This document shows, piece after piece, positions 7,717 to 16,573 of a stretch of 35,809 nucleotides of DNA. The notes under the pieces are model-generated. The model did not search any database. It was not told where the DNA came from and worked only from the letters and a program-made list of their open reading frames with translations. Every line of letters starts with the position of its first letter. The stretch's first letter is position 1. The position numbers and the translations under genes are program-made. The stretch comes from JAJUFS01 sp964599565 (lineage in GTDB: Bacteria; Pseudomonadota; Gammaproteobacteria; Natronospirales; JAJUFS01), in assembly GCA_964599565.1 (NCBI GenBank), contig CAZRFE010000021.1, positions 1-35,809 on the forward strand, given 5' to 3'.

Positions 7717-8345
7717 GCAGCGCACGCGGGTTCACGCTGCTGGAAATGCTCGTCGCCGTTGCAATCTTCGCCGTGCTCGCGGGACTTGCATACGGCGGGC
7801 TGATCGCGGTGATGCAGCAGTACGATGCGACGCACGCGGCGCAGACACGCCTGCAGGAAATCCGCCGCGCGGTCACGCTGCTGGAACGTGACCTGTTCCA
7901 GGTTCGCAATCGCGACATCCGCGAAGCCTTCCAGGGTGACCCGGTGCCGGCATTGCGTGGCGGCGTCAACGAACTGCTGCCGATCGAATTCACGCGCGGC
8001 GGCTGGCGCAATCCCGCCGGCGTTGCGCGCGCAAGCCTGCAACGTGTCGCCTGGCAGCGCGAAGACGACAAGCTGTTTCGCCTGCACTGGCTCATGCTTG
8101 ACCAGGCACAGGACAGCGAACCCGCGCGACTTGAAGTGCTGGATGGCGTGGAGGAACTGGCCTTTCGGTTCCTCGACGAGAACGGCGACTGGCACGAGCA
8201 GTGGCCGCCGGTCGACATGCAGCTGCAGTCCCCTGGCGATGCTGGCGTTCTGCCGCAGAGCGTCCTTCCCGTCGCCATCGAATTTGTCATAGAGCTCGAA
8301 GACGTCGGCCGGATTCGCCGTCTCGTGGAGTTGCCCGACGCATGA
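7713..8345 (+). CDS. gspJ: Type II secretion minor pseudopilin GspJ
   Basis: GspJ is a minor pseudopilin of the tip complex. The 210-residue protein has the leader MSSARG/FTLLEMLVAVAIFAV with the conserved glutamate, then the family segment RLQEIRRAVTLLERDLFQV. It also carries RPIRE-like sequence as NRDIREAF, plus LPIEFTRGGWRNP, which is well conserved in GspJ. The start overlaps the gspI stop as ATGA, and the stop overlaps gspK the same way. Confidence 0.95.
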   Translation: MSSARGFTLLEMLVAVAIFAVLAGLAYGGLIAVMQQYDATHAAQTRLQEIRRAVTLLERDLFQVRNRDIREAFQGDPVPALRGGVNELLPIEFTRGGWRNPAGVARASLQRVAWQREDDKLFRLHWLMLDQAQDSEPARLEVLDGVEELAFRFLDENGDWHEQWPPVDMQLQSPGDAGVLPQSVLPVAIEFVIELEDVGRIRRLVELPDA

Positions 8346-9286
8346 ATGCACGACGTCATCTCCGCCACGAACGCGGCGCGGCGCTGATCATTGCGCTGGT
8401 CATCATGGCGATGGCGACAATATTCGCCGCGACGCTCATGTGGGAGACGCACATGGACATCCGCCGCACGGCGAACCAGATCTATGGCGCGGAAGCGCTC
8501 GCCAACGCACTCGGCGTGGAAGACTTCGTGCGCGACGTGCTCGCACAGGATGACCGCGAGTCGGATCACCTGCTGGAACCCTGGGCCCGCCAGGGCGATG
8601 TCTTCCCGATCGAGGGTGGTTCGTTGTCCGGCGTGGTGATGGATCTGCAGGGCCGGTTCAACATCAACAACCTCATCAACTGGCAGACCGGCGAGCCGCA
8701 GAACGAGCAGATCGAAAACTTCCGTTCGCTGATCCTGTCTCTCGGACTTGACGAACGCGTGGTGGACGCGACGGTGGACTGGATCGACCCGGACATCAAT
8801 CCGCGCGGGTTCAACGGCGCAGAAGATGATATCTACCTGCGCAACTCGCCCGCCTACCGCACAGCGAACCGGCCGCTCGGCAGCGTGAGCGAACTGCGCC
8901 TGGTCGCGAACATGACGCCGGAGCAGTTTTCCGTGCTCGAACCTTATGTCGCAGCCTTGCCGCCGCAGGACGGCAGAACGACGGTCAACATCAACACCGC
9001 GCCGCCGGAGCTGCTCGTCGCGCTCGGCGAGATGACCGCCGACGACGCCGCGCGCATCGTCGAACTGCGCACGCAGGACGGGTTCGCCAGCCTCGATGAT
9101 GCGCAGGAGATTGTCGGTGCAGATACCGAACTGTCGCAGGATGTGTTCGACGTAAAGTCGAATCACTTCCGCCTGCAGGTGCTCGCCGTCATTGGCTCGT
9201 CGCGGGTTACGATGTACAGTGTCCTGCAGCGCGATACGGACAGCGGCGCCGTGCGCGTACTCAGCCGCAGTCTCGGAACACCCTAG
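8342..9286 (+). CDS. gspK: Type II secretion minor pseudopilin GspK
   Basis: GspK is the largest pseudopilin and caps the pseudopilus tip. ATG 8342, overlapping the gspJ stop as ATGA, gives 314 residues; a longer in-frame reading from 8201 lies inside gspJ and is discarded. The leader cleaves after G12 (RHERG/AALIIALVI), and the mature position 5 is not glutamate, the usual exception for GspK. The family segments DLQGRFNINNLI, VVDATVDWIDPD and VNINTAPPELL are present, the last in the alpha-helical insertion domain. Confidence 0.96.
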   Translation: MNARRHLRHERGAALIIALVIMAMATIFAATLMWETHMDIRRTANQIYGAEALANALGVEDFVRDVLAQDDRESDHLLEPWARQGDVFPIEGGSLSGVVMDLQGRFNINNLINWQTGEPQNEQIENFRSLILSLGLDERVVDATVDWIDPDINPRGFNGAEDDIYLRNSPAYRTANRPLGSVSELRLVANMTPEQFSVLEPYVAALPPQDGRTTVNINTAPPELLVALGEMTADDAARIVELRTQDGFASLDDAQEIVGADTELSQDVFDVKSNHFRLQVLAVIGSSRVTMYSVLQRDTDSGAVRVLSRSLGTP

Positions 9287-9289
9287 AAC

Positions 9290-10480
9290 ATGGCCGAAAA
9301 GCTGATCATCCGGATAACCGACGCCGCCGCGCTCGACGCGCAGTGGCTCGTGCTCGATGCCAACGGCAACCGTGTCGGGTTTCCGCAGCGCGGTCCGCTC
9401 GAAACCGCGGCACCGCTCGCCGCAAACCGCCGCGTCATCGTCATGCTGCCCGGCGAACATATCGTCGCGGCGGATGCGCGCGTCCCCGGCAACAATCCCC
9501 GCCGGATACTCCAGGCCGCGCCTTATGCACTCGAGGAACGTCTCGCCGGCGACGTTGACGCGCTGCATGTCGCACTCGTACATCGCGGCGACGATCAGCA
9601 CTGCGATTTCATGGTCGTGGAGCGCGACTGGCTCGATGCACGTCTCGCGGCAATCAACGCAACGGGCATACGCGTCGACCAGGCGTGGCCGGATTATCTC
9701 GGCGTTCCCGATCATGCGCCATCGACGCACTGGCTGATCACGGGCAACCGGTTGTTATGCCGCGATGGCTGGCGCGGCTTTGCCGCATCCGCATCGGATG
9801 CAGCGTTTCTTCATGCGCACCGCGACAGTGAATCAACGCTGCAACTTACCGTCGTCGGCGACGAGCCGTTGCCCGGTGCGCTGGGCGAACGCGAAGTCGC
9901 GCGTCTCGATGACGACGAACAGGCCTTCATCGAACTGGCGGCCGGCATCGCCCATCTGCCCGGCGCGGGCCTGTTGCAAGGCGCGTTCCGGCCGGTACGC
10001 AATGACGGCACGGACTTCAGCCGCTGGCGCTGGCCCGCGGTCGCCGCCGCCGCATGGCTCGCGCTTGCGCTCGCGTCGCTCGGCGTTGACGCGTGGCGGC
10101 TGGAGCGTGAACAGGCATTTCTCGAACAGGCAACGCGCGATCTGTTCCAGCAGGCCATGCCCGGCGAGCAGCGCATGGTCGATCCGCGGTTCCAGCTCGA
10201 ACAGGCGCTCGGCAGCGCGGATACAGGTACCGGCGCGCTTGATCACATCGGCGATATCGCGCATGCCATGCAGGAGGTTTCGAACGCACGGCTGAACGGT
10301 TTCAACTACCGCAGCGATTACTTTGAAATGAGCGTGACGGTGCCGGATGCAACCGTGCTTGAGAATCTCCGCGATGCGCTGTCGCGGCGTGCGGGTCAGC
10401 CCGTTGAGGTGCAGTCCGCAAACAGCACGCAGGATGGACTGGAAGGCCGCCTGCTGATTGCCGAGAAAGGTGTGCGATGA
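9290..10480 (+). CDS. gspL: Type II secretion inner-membrane platform protein GspL
   Basis: GspL connects the cytoplasmic ATPase GspE to the inner-membrane platform. The 396-residue protein has an actin-like cytoplasmic domain (about 1-240), a single hydrophobic membrane segment near 247-266 (WPAVAAAAWLALALASLGV), then a periplasmic ferredoxin-like domain. The segment VVIMLPGEHIV-like RRVIVMLPGEHIV (about 47-59) and PYALEERLAGDVDALHVA match the family. It starts three bases after the gspK stop and overlaps gspM by four bases. Its partner gspE is not in the window. Confidence 0.93.
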   Translation: MAEKLIIRITDAAALDAQWLVLDANGNRVGFPQRGPLETAAPLAANRRVIVMLPGEHIVAADARVPGNNPRRILQAAPYALEERLAGDVDALHVALVHRGDDQHCDFMVVERDWLDARLAAINATGIRVDQAWPDYLGVPDHAPSTHWLITGNRLLCRDGWRGFAASASDAAFLHAHRDSESTLQLTVVGDEPLPGALGEREVARLDDDEQAFIELAAGIAHLPGAGLLQGAFRPVRNDGTDFSRWRWPAVAAAAWLALALASLGVDAWRLEREQAFLEQATRDLFQQAMPGEQRMVDPRFQLEQALGSADTGTGALDHIGDIAHAMQEVSNARLNGFNYRSDYFEMSVTVPDATVLENLRDALSRRAGQPVEVQSANSTQDGLEGRLLIAEKGVR

Positions 10481-10977
10481 AGGGATTCGACCTCCTGCGT
10501 CAGCGATTCGATGCGCTTGAACCGCGCGAACGGCTGTTCCTCACGGTCGGCGCCATTGCGCTCGGTGTCATCCTCTTTTTCCTTGTGGTCGTACAGCCGC
10601 TTCGCCAATACCGCGTCCATGCTGAAGATCGCGTCAACGCGCAACGTGAACTTGTTGCCTGGATGCGCGGCGCGGTCGACGTGCTGCGCGAGCGCGGTCC
10701 TGCAACGTCGCGGCCAGCCTCCGGGGGTTCGTTGCTCGCACTCGCGGATTCGTCCGCGCGTGCGGCGGGCCTTGCACAATCGCTTCAGCGCATCCAGCAG
10801 GATGGCGAAAGCGCGGTTCGCATCCGCCTCGAGGGTGCAAATTTCGACAGCATGATCCTGTGGCTCGACAATCTTGAAAAGCGCAGCGGCATAACGGCAA
10901 CCGACATGACCGTCGATCGCGCCGAAGGTGCGGGCCTCGTCAACGCAACGCTGACGCTCGCCCGGATCGCGCCATGA
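10477..10977 (+). CDS. gspM: Type II secretion inner-membrane platform protein GspM
   Basis: GspM pairs with GspL in the inner-membrane platform. The 166-residue protein has a short cytoplasmic stretch ending in LEPRERLFLTVG, one membrane helix (about 20-42) and a periplasmic ferredoxin-like domain. The phrase FDALEPRERLFL before the helix is characteristic of GspM. The start overlaps the gspL stop as ATGA, and the stop overlaps gspN likewise. Overall divergence is expected for this family, so position supports the call. Confidence 0.92.
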   Translation: MKGFDLLRQRFDALEPRERLFLTVGAIALGVILFFLVVVQPLRQYRVHAEDRVNAQRELVAWMRGAVDVLRERGPATSRPASGGSLLALADSSARAAGLAQSLQRIQQDGESAVRIRLEGANFDSMILWLDNLEKRSGITATDMTVDRAEGAGLVNATLTLARIAP

Positions 10978-11729
10978 AGCGGCCCGCTGCAAGACTCGCG
11001 CTACTTGGCATCGGCGTCTACCTTGCCGGGCTGATTGTCTTTTTCCCCGCCACGCTTGCGATCCGCTGGTTCGTACCGTCAACACCCGGACTGGCGCTCG
11101 GTGCCGCCGATGGCACCGTGTGGAATGGACGACTCGCGGGCGTGACCTACCGCGGTCTTGATCTCGGTGCAGCGGAATGGACGCTGCATCCGCTTGCCCT
11201 GCTCGGCCTCGCAGCGTCCGCGGATGTCGCACTCGAACGCGCAAGCGGCGAGCGAATGCTTGCATCCATCCGCGCAACCCTTGCGGGCGATGTTGCAATT
11301 TCCGGTCTCCGCGGCAGCGTGTCGCTCGCGGAGCTCGCGCGCGCGAAACTGCTTCCTGCGAATATCGCAACGGGCGATGTCATTCTCGATCTGCAGCAAC
11401 TCGACGTGCAGAACAGCCGGCCTGTTGCTGCCGCAGGACGTGTCGGGCTGACGAACCTGCAAAGTGCGTTGCTGCCCGGTATTGCGCTTGGCAGTTACGA
11501 AGGCAACGTCGAGACGACGGATGCGGGAATCGCGGCGACATTCCGCGAACTCGACGCGCCGCTTCGTGTTGCAGGAAAACTGGAACTTCGGCCCGACGGC
11601 GCCTACAACGTTTCCGGAAGCATCACGCCGGTAGCTGAAACACCGGATGCGCTGCGTCGCGGACTCGCGCTGCTTGGACAATCCGATCCATCGGGAAGCT
11701 ACGCGTTCGCCTTCAGCGGAACGTTATAG
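10974..11729 (+). CDS. gspN: Type II secretion system protein GspN
   Basis: GspN is an inner-membrane-anchored accessory protein of some type II systems; its role is not well settled. The 251-residue protein has one N-terminal membrane segment (about 8-32) and a periplasmic beta-rich domain. The segment DGTVWNGRLAGVTYRGLDLG and the following W-T-L-H-P phrase are family hallmarks. The start overlaps gspM as ATGA. It ends the operon about 40 bases from the convergent NAGGN peptidase gene, with no clear terminator hairpin between them. Confidence 0.92.
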   Translation: MKRPAARLALLGIGVYLAGLIVFFPATLAIRWFVPSTPGLALGAADGTVWNGRLAGVTYRGLDLGAAEWTLHPLALLGLAASADVALERASGERMLASIRATLAGDVAISGLRGSVSLAELARAKLLPANIATGDVILDLQQLDVQNSRPVAAAGRVGLTNLQSALLPGIALGSYEGNVETTDAGIAATFRELDAPLRVAGKLELRPDGAYNVSGSITPVAETPDALRRGLALLGQSDPSGSYAFAFSGTL

Positions 11730-11769
11730 GAATCTTTCCCGCGACTCACCGCGCCAGCCGCTCTGCCCT

Positions 11770-12891
11770 TCATTCCTCCAGCCCTTCCTGCTGTTGCGGG
11801 AAACCTTCCAGCGGGGCCAGCTCCTCGCGATCCCTGTGAAAGGTCGGTTCCGAGAACATGTATGCAACAAGCAGGTTGCCGAGCGACTCCAGCGTCTGCA
11901 TATGGCAGCGTTCCCAGCCGTGTGTTGCGTCGGTTCCGAAGCATGCGAGTGCGGTGCGAATGTCGTTGCCCGCCTCGATCGCAGACGTACTGTCGGAATG
12001 GTAATAACGAAAGACATCGCGGGTGTGGTAGATGTCGTGCTGTTCGCACAGCTCGATCAGCTTCCGTGAAAGGTGGAAATCGAAAGGACCGGAGGAGTCC
12101 TGCATCGCAATTGTCACGCCACGCTCCGAGGTGTTCTGCCCGGGCGCAATCGTCGCCGTATCGATGGTGACCATCTCCGCCGCATCGCCGTGAAGCACAT
12201 GTGACGCACCCGAACCGACTTCCTCGCTCAAGGTAAACAGCAGATGCGTGTTGACCGGCAGTTGCCGGGACGACGCCATCGCCGCGCGTGCGGCGCCAAG
12301 CACGACCGCGACGCCCGCCTTGTCATCCAGGTGACGTGAGTTGATGTAACCGGAATCCGTCAGTTCCGGCTGCGGATCCACGGCCACGTAATCGCCGACA
12401 TGAATGCCGAGGCGTTCGACGTCGTTGCGCGTCTCGCAATGTTCGTCGATGCGTACTTCCACGTGCTGCCAGGAGACAGGCTGCGTATCGACTTCGTCGC
12501 CATATGTATGGCCGGATGCCTTCAGCGGCAGGATGGTTCCGCGGAATCGTCGCGCATGCGTGAATATCGTGACGCGTGCGCCTTCCGCGAAACGGCTCGA
12601 CCATGTACCGATCGGCACCACGACGATGCGCCCGTTTTCCTTCAGTCGCTTCACCATGCAGCCGATGGTGTCGAGATGCGCAACAATTGCGCGATCCGGA
12701 TGTGCGTCGCGCCCTGCCAGGTTGGCGCGAATCGCACCGCGTCGCGTCAGTCCGAAAGGAACGCCGAGCGCCTGGAGTTCTTCGCCCGCGTAATGCACCA
12801 CATCGTCCGTGAAACCCGTCGGACTCGGTATGGCAAGAAGCTCCAGCAGCACGCGCTGCACGTAGCTCATGTCTATCGCAGGAAGCGTCAT
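11770..12891 (-). CDS. NAGGN-system M42-family metallopeptidase
   Basis: This is the third gene of the N-acetylglutaminylglutamine amide (NAGGN) osmolyte cluster, a member of the M42 glutamyl-aminopeptidase-like subfamily that accompanies asnO and ngg. The 373-residue protein has the di-metal set: H72 and D74 in AHLDTIG, D189 in SRHLDDKAG, E223/E224 in LSEEVGSG, D244 in VTIDTA and H330 near ERCHMQ. The start overlaps the ngg stop as ATGA (12888-12891), giving coupled translation. Peptide turnover or trimming of the osmolyte is a reasonable guess, but its function is not known from sequence. Confidence 0.9.
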   Translation of the reverse strand: MTLPAIDMSYVQRVLLELLAIPSPTGFTDDVVHYAGEELQALGVPFGLTRRGAIRANLAGRDAHPDRAIVAHLDTIGCMVKRLKENGRIVVVPIGTWSSRFAEGARVTIFTHARRFRGTILPLKASGHTYGDEVDTQPVSWQHVEVRIDEHCETRNDVERLGIHVGDYVAVDPQPELTDSGYINSRHLDDKAGVAVVLGAARAAMASSRQLPVNTHLLFTLSEEVGSGASHVLHGDAAEMVTIDTATIAPGQNTSERGVTIAMQDSSGPFDFHLSRKLIELCEQHDIYHTRDVFRYYHSDSTSAIEAGNDIRTALACFGTDATHGWERCHMQTLESLGNLLVAYMFSEPTFHRDREELAPLEGFPQQQEGLEE

Positions 12892-14642
12892 GACTCGATC
12901 GAAACGTGCGCTGTCTGTGGAAACAGGAGATCGATGAACCGCTCCGCCGTCGGTTGGGGTTCATGGTTGGCAAGTCCGGGACGTTCATTCGCCTCGATGA
13001 TGACGTACGCATCGCCATCCACCGCCGGCATGATGAAGTCCAGCCCGACGACGGGAATGTCGAGCACGGCGGCGGCGGTTACCGCTGCCTTGCGGCAGGT
13101 CTCGCTGATCTCGTCGGTTACGTCGTGGATGGTGCCGCCGGTATGCAGGTTCGCCGCCTTGCGTACCCGCAAGGTTTCGCCGTTCGGCAGGATGTCGTCG
13201 AGCGCATGACCCTCGTTTCTCACGCAGCGATCGGTTTCAGCATCCAGCGGAATCATGCTTTCTCCGCCTGTTGCCGCGGCTCGACGGCGGCTCTGCTTTT
13301 CAATGAGCTCGCGTATCGTATGCGATCCCGTCCCCGTGACTTCCGGCGGACGACGGATCGCTGCCGCGACCACCTTGCGATTGATCACGACGATGCGCAC
13401 GTCCTCTCCCGCAACATGCTGTTCGAGAAGAACGTCGTCACAGTGCCGGCGCGCGCGCTCGATGGCATCGCGCATTTCATGTTCCGACGTCACACCGACA
13501 CTGATGCCGCGTCCCTGCTCGCCACGCACGGGCTTGACCACGATTTCCTTCCAGTGACGCAGGAAGTCCCGGTTCTCTTCCCGGGATGACGCAAGACGCT
13601 GCGCCGGTACGGCAAGACCGGCTGCTGACAGCAGGCGGCTGGTGACCCGCTTGTCGTCGCAGCGGCTCATCGCGACGGCGTGCGTCATTTCCGACAGCGA
13701 TTCCCGGCAGGCGATGGTGCGACCGCCGAACGACAACGAAAAATATCCGTGTTCGGCATCGTCCACCTCGACGGCGATGCCGCGGCGGCGCGCTTCGTTC
13801 ACGATGATGAGCGCATAGGGATTGAGCGATGCTTCCGGCTTCGGTCCCGTGTAAAGACGCTCGTTGATGGTGTTCTTCTTCTTCAGGCAGAAGACTGGTA
13901 CGCGCGTGAAGCCGAGCTTTTCGTACAGCGCGATCGCCTGCTGGTTGTCGTGCATGACGGACAGGTCCATGAACGCGCGTCCGCGCGCGAGATAGTGTTC
14001 GGCCAGTTGCGTGACGAGCGCCTGGCCGACACCCGGCTGCGAGGCCTGCGGATCGACGGCAAGACACCAGAGGCTGGAGCCGTTCTCCGGATCGTCGAAC
14101 GCGTGCACGTGATCGACGCCCGTCACCGTTCCGATGATCTCGCCATCCGCCGACTCGGCGATGAAGTACGTCAGCGTCTGCGAGGAACGATGAGCCTGGA
14201 GAAAGTCGACGTCGACGCTGACCATGTGCCGTTTCGCGAACAGTTCATTCATGGCGCGCGCGTCTTCGTGCGTACGCAGCCGCCTTACTCGAAAGCCATG
14301 CTGTCTTTCCTGGGGAGCGCGCCAGTTGAACATCCACAGGCGATAGGTATGCGATGGATCAAGAAACAGCTCCTGCGGCGCGATGGAAAGCACGACATGC
14401 GGATCGCGCAGGTACAGCGCAATGTCGCGCCGTCCGGGCTGTTCGTCGCGCAATGTGTCCGCAAGGTCTTCGCTGCTCGAAAACGTGTGCGCGAAGATCA
14501 ATCTGCCCCAGCCGCAATCAACCGCAACGTTACGTGGCAGCGCTTCCTCCGCAACCCTGTCGCTGGCCACGCCGAACGGGCTCAACGACGGCGCGGACGC
14601 CCGCCGGAAACGCTGTCCGTATTCCTGCTTTCTGGTGGTCAT
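12888..14642 (-). CDS. ngg: N-acetylglutaminylglutamine synthetase (GNAT plus ATP-grasp)
   Basis: This bifunctional enzyme is thought to acetylate glutamine and ligate the dipeptide in osmolyte NAGGN synthesis, as described for Sinorhizobium and Pseudomonas. In the 584-residue protein the GNAT domain spans about 117-255, with the acetyl-CoA loop LAVDPQASQPGVGQALV (194-210) and NQQAIALYEKLGF (233-245). The ATP-grasp domain covers about 325-580, with VVKPVRGEQGRG (368-379) and metal-binding FIMP and IIEANERPG (548-556). It begins 29 bases after asnO and overlaps the peptidase gene by four bases. The ribosome site is weak, so coupling to asnO is possible. Confidence 0.93.
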   Translation of the reverse strand: MTTRKQEYGQRFRRASAPSLSPFGVASDRVAEEALPRNVAVDCGWGRLIFAHTFSSSEDLADTLRDEQPGRRDIALYLRDPHVVLSIAPQELFLDPSHTYRLWMFNWRAPQERQHGFRVRRLRTHEDARAMNELFAKRHMVSVDVDFLQAHRSSQTLTYFIAESADGEIIGTVTGVDHVHAFDDPENGSSLWCLAVDPQASQPGVGQALVTQLAEHYLARGRAFMDLSVMHDNQQAIALYEKLGFTRVPVFCLKKKNTINERLYTGPKPEASLNPYALIIVNEARRRGIAVEVDDAEHGYFSLSFGGRTIACRESLSEMTHAVAMSRCDDKRVTSRLLSAAGLAVPAQRLASSREENRDFLRHWKEIVVKPVRGEQGRGISVGVTSEHEMRDAIERARRHCDDVLLEQHVAGEDVRIVVINRKVVAAAIRRPPEVTGTGSHTIRELIEKQSRRRAAATGGESMIPLDAETDRCVRNEGHALDDILPNGETLRVRKAANLHTGGTIHDVTDEISETCRKAAVTAAAVLDIPVVGLDFIMPAVDGDAYVIIEANERPGLANHEPQPTAERFIDLLFPQTAHVSIES

Positions 14643-14671
14643 GCCAGCCGTCCGGGTTGCCGTTGCATCTC

Positions 14672-16438
14672 TCAGAGATGGTTGATCTGCAGCCAGTATT
14701 CAAGCAGCGCAACCTGCCAGAGCCTGGAACCGCCAAGCGGCGTGAGGTCGTCGCCGGGATTCGCGAGCAGCTCGTCGACATGGTCACGGCGAAATATTCC
14801 GCGGTTGCGCGCTGCCGGCGAATCGAGAATCGCATGCACGAAGTCCCGGTACTCGCCGCGCAGGTATTTCAGTGCGGGAACCGGGAAATACCCCTTGGGG
14901 CGGTCGATCACTTCCGCAGGAAGGATTGCGCGCGCCGCTTCCTTGAGCACGTGCTTGCCGCCGCCGCCGACCTTGTATTCCGCAGGAACTTGCGCTGCAA
15001 GTTCGACAAGTTCGTGGTCAAGGAACGGCACGCGCGCTTCCAGCCCCCAGGCCATTGTCATGTTGTCCACGCGCTTGACCGGATCGTCGACGAGCATGAC
15101 GGTTGTGTCCAGGCGCAACGCCTTGTCGATCACGCGGTGCGCGCCACGTTGTGCGAAATGCGCATCGACGAATTCCCTGCTGATGCCGCTTCGCAGCCAT
15201 TCCTTCTCGATCGCCTTCGCCATTCCCTGATCGTCGCGATCAAGGAACAGCGAACGATAGGTGCCGGCGTCTGCCGCGGGTTCCATCAACGGCGGATACC
15301 AGTGGTAGCCGCCGAAAACCTCGTCCGCACCCTGCCCGCTCTGCACGACCTTCAGCTCCCGCGAAACCTCGCGCGACAGCAGGTAGAAGCCGATGGCGTC
15401 GTGGCTCACCATCGGCTCGGACATTGCTGCCACGCAATCGGGCAAAGCCGGCAGCATCTCGTTGCAGTCCACGAGCAACTGGTGATGCTGCGTTCCGAAA
15501 TGTTCGGCAACGCGGTCGGAATACACGAACTCGTCGCCGCACTCATCGCCCACGCTTTCAAAACCGACGGAATATGTCTGCAATCCCTGCTGCCCCGCCT
15601 CGGCAAGCAGACCGGTTATCAGGCTGGAATCAAGTCCGCCGGAAAGCAGCACACCGACATCCACATCCGCAACAAGCCGGCGCGTGACGGACGCGCGCAG
15701 TGCCTCAAGCACGAGTTCCTGCCATTCCATGAAGGGCCGTGACTCCGTCGATACCGGAAAATCGAGGGACCACCATGTTCTCTCGCGCCGTTTCCCGTCC
15801 GCTTCAATCATCATCCAGCTTCCGGGCGCAAGCTTTCGCACGCCGCGCAGGATGGTGTGCGGTGGAGGCACGATGGAATGCAGGCTCATGTAGTGATGAA
15901 GCGCGACGGGATCGATCGATGTATCGATGCCGCCTGCCTGAAGGATCGCCGGCAGGCTGGAACTGAACCGGATGCCGTTGTCGATGTCGGCGTAGTAAAG
16001 CGGTTTGATGCCAAGCCGGTCGCGCGCAACGAACGCACGGCCGGTATCGCGTTCTTCAATGACGAACGCAAACATGCCGTTGAAGCGGTGAAGACAATCC
16101 GCTCCCCAGGCGTGGTATGCCTTCAGGATGACTTCGGTATCGCCGTTGGAGAAGAAGGAATATCCCTTGCCTTCGAGTTCGGCGCGGATTTCACGATGGT
16201 TGTAGATGCAGCCATTGAAGATGATGCAAAGACCCAGCGCAGGATCGTACATGGGCTGCGCGGCGCGATCGGTAAGATCGATGATCTTCAATCGGCGATG
16301 ACCGAACGCGAATCGTTCCTGCGCATACATGCCGCTGCCGTCGGGTCCGCGCTTCTGCATGCACGACATCATCGCCGCAACGGCCTCGATGTCCGCCCGA
16401 CCGTGGTTGAATCGGATTTCTCCGGCTATTCCGCACAT
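14672..16438 (-). CDS. asnO: N-acetylglutaminylglutamine amidotransferase (asparagine-synthase family)
   Basis: This enzyme amidates N-acetylglutaminylglutamine to the neutral osmolyte NAGGN. The 588-residue protein has the class II amidotransferase domain, with catalytic Cys2 after the initiator Met (MCGIAG), RGPDGSG near 30-36 and FNGCIYNHREIR near 74-85, then an ATP-pyrophosphatase domain with LSGGLDSS (265-272). The need for Cys2 fixes the start at ATG 16438. The nearest strong ribosome site, AAGGAG, is 14 bases upstream, an unusually long spacing. Asparagine synthase AsnB is the nearest alternative; the ngg and M42 neighbours decide the call. Confidence 0.93.
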   Translation of the reverse strand: MCGIAGEIRFNHGRADIEAVAAMMSCMQKRGPDGSGMYAQERFAFGHRRLKIIDLTDRAAQPMYDPALGLCIIFNGCIYNHREIRAELEGKGYSFFSNGDTEVILKAYHAWGADCLHRFNGMFAFVIEERDTGRAFVARDRLGIKPLYYADIDNGIRFSSSLPAILQAGGIDTSIDPVALHHYMSLHSIVPPPHTILRGVRKLAPGSWMMIEADGKRRERTWWSLDFPVSTESRPFMEWQELVLEALRASVTRRLVADVDVGVLLSGGLDSSLITGLLAEAGQQGLQTYSVGFESVGDECGDEFVYSDRVAEHFGTQHHQLLVDCNEMLPALPDCVAAMSEPMVSHDAIGFYLLSREVSRELKVVQSGQGADEVFGGYHWYPPLMEPAADAGTYRSLFLDRDDQGMAKAIEKEWLRSGISREFVDAHFAQRGAHRVIDKALRLDTTVMLVDDPVKRVDNMTMAWGLEARVPFLDHELVELAAQVPAEYKVGGGGKHVLKEAARAILPAEVIDRPKGYFPVPALKYLRGEYRDFVHAILDSPAARNRGIFRRDHVDELLANPGDDLTPLGGSRLWQVALLEYWLQINHL

Positions 16439-16573
16439 CGCGGATCTTCATTCTCCTTCCGTGCCGTCGCACTGCGCTGGCACGAATATGTTCAACGGAT
16501 TTGGAAGGTTTCATCCGAATGCTAACACGGAGAATGAAGGAAGCTGATTTGCCCGGTGCATCACACGCACGAA
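16439..16573 (-). promoter_or_regulatory. asnO leader with long-range hairpin at the ribosome site
   Basis: On the minus strand CTTCATTCTC-CGTG (16539-16526) can pair with CACG-GAAG-GAGAATGAAG (16463-16446), a 14-pair stem with a GAAG bulge that partly covers the asnO ribosome site AAGGAG. The arms are 62 bases apart. The pairing is seen; the effect on asnO translation is inferred. No convincing sigma70 promoter pair was found here. Confidence 0.4.

Noticed and set aside
7679..9730. Long minus-strand open frame of 683 codons opposite gspJ, gspK and gspL
   Set aside because: It is antisense to three clear T2SS genes, has no recognisable domain and is of the kind expected by chance in GC-rich coding DNA.
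14666..14680. CATCTCT-C-AGAGATG palindrome across the asnO stop
   Set aside because: The loop would be one base, there is no T run and the ngg gene follows directly, so a terminator is unlikely; probably coincidental.
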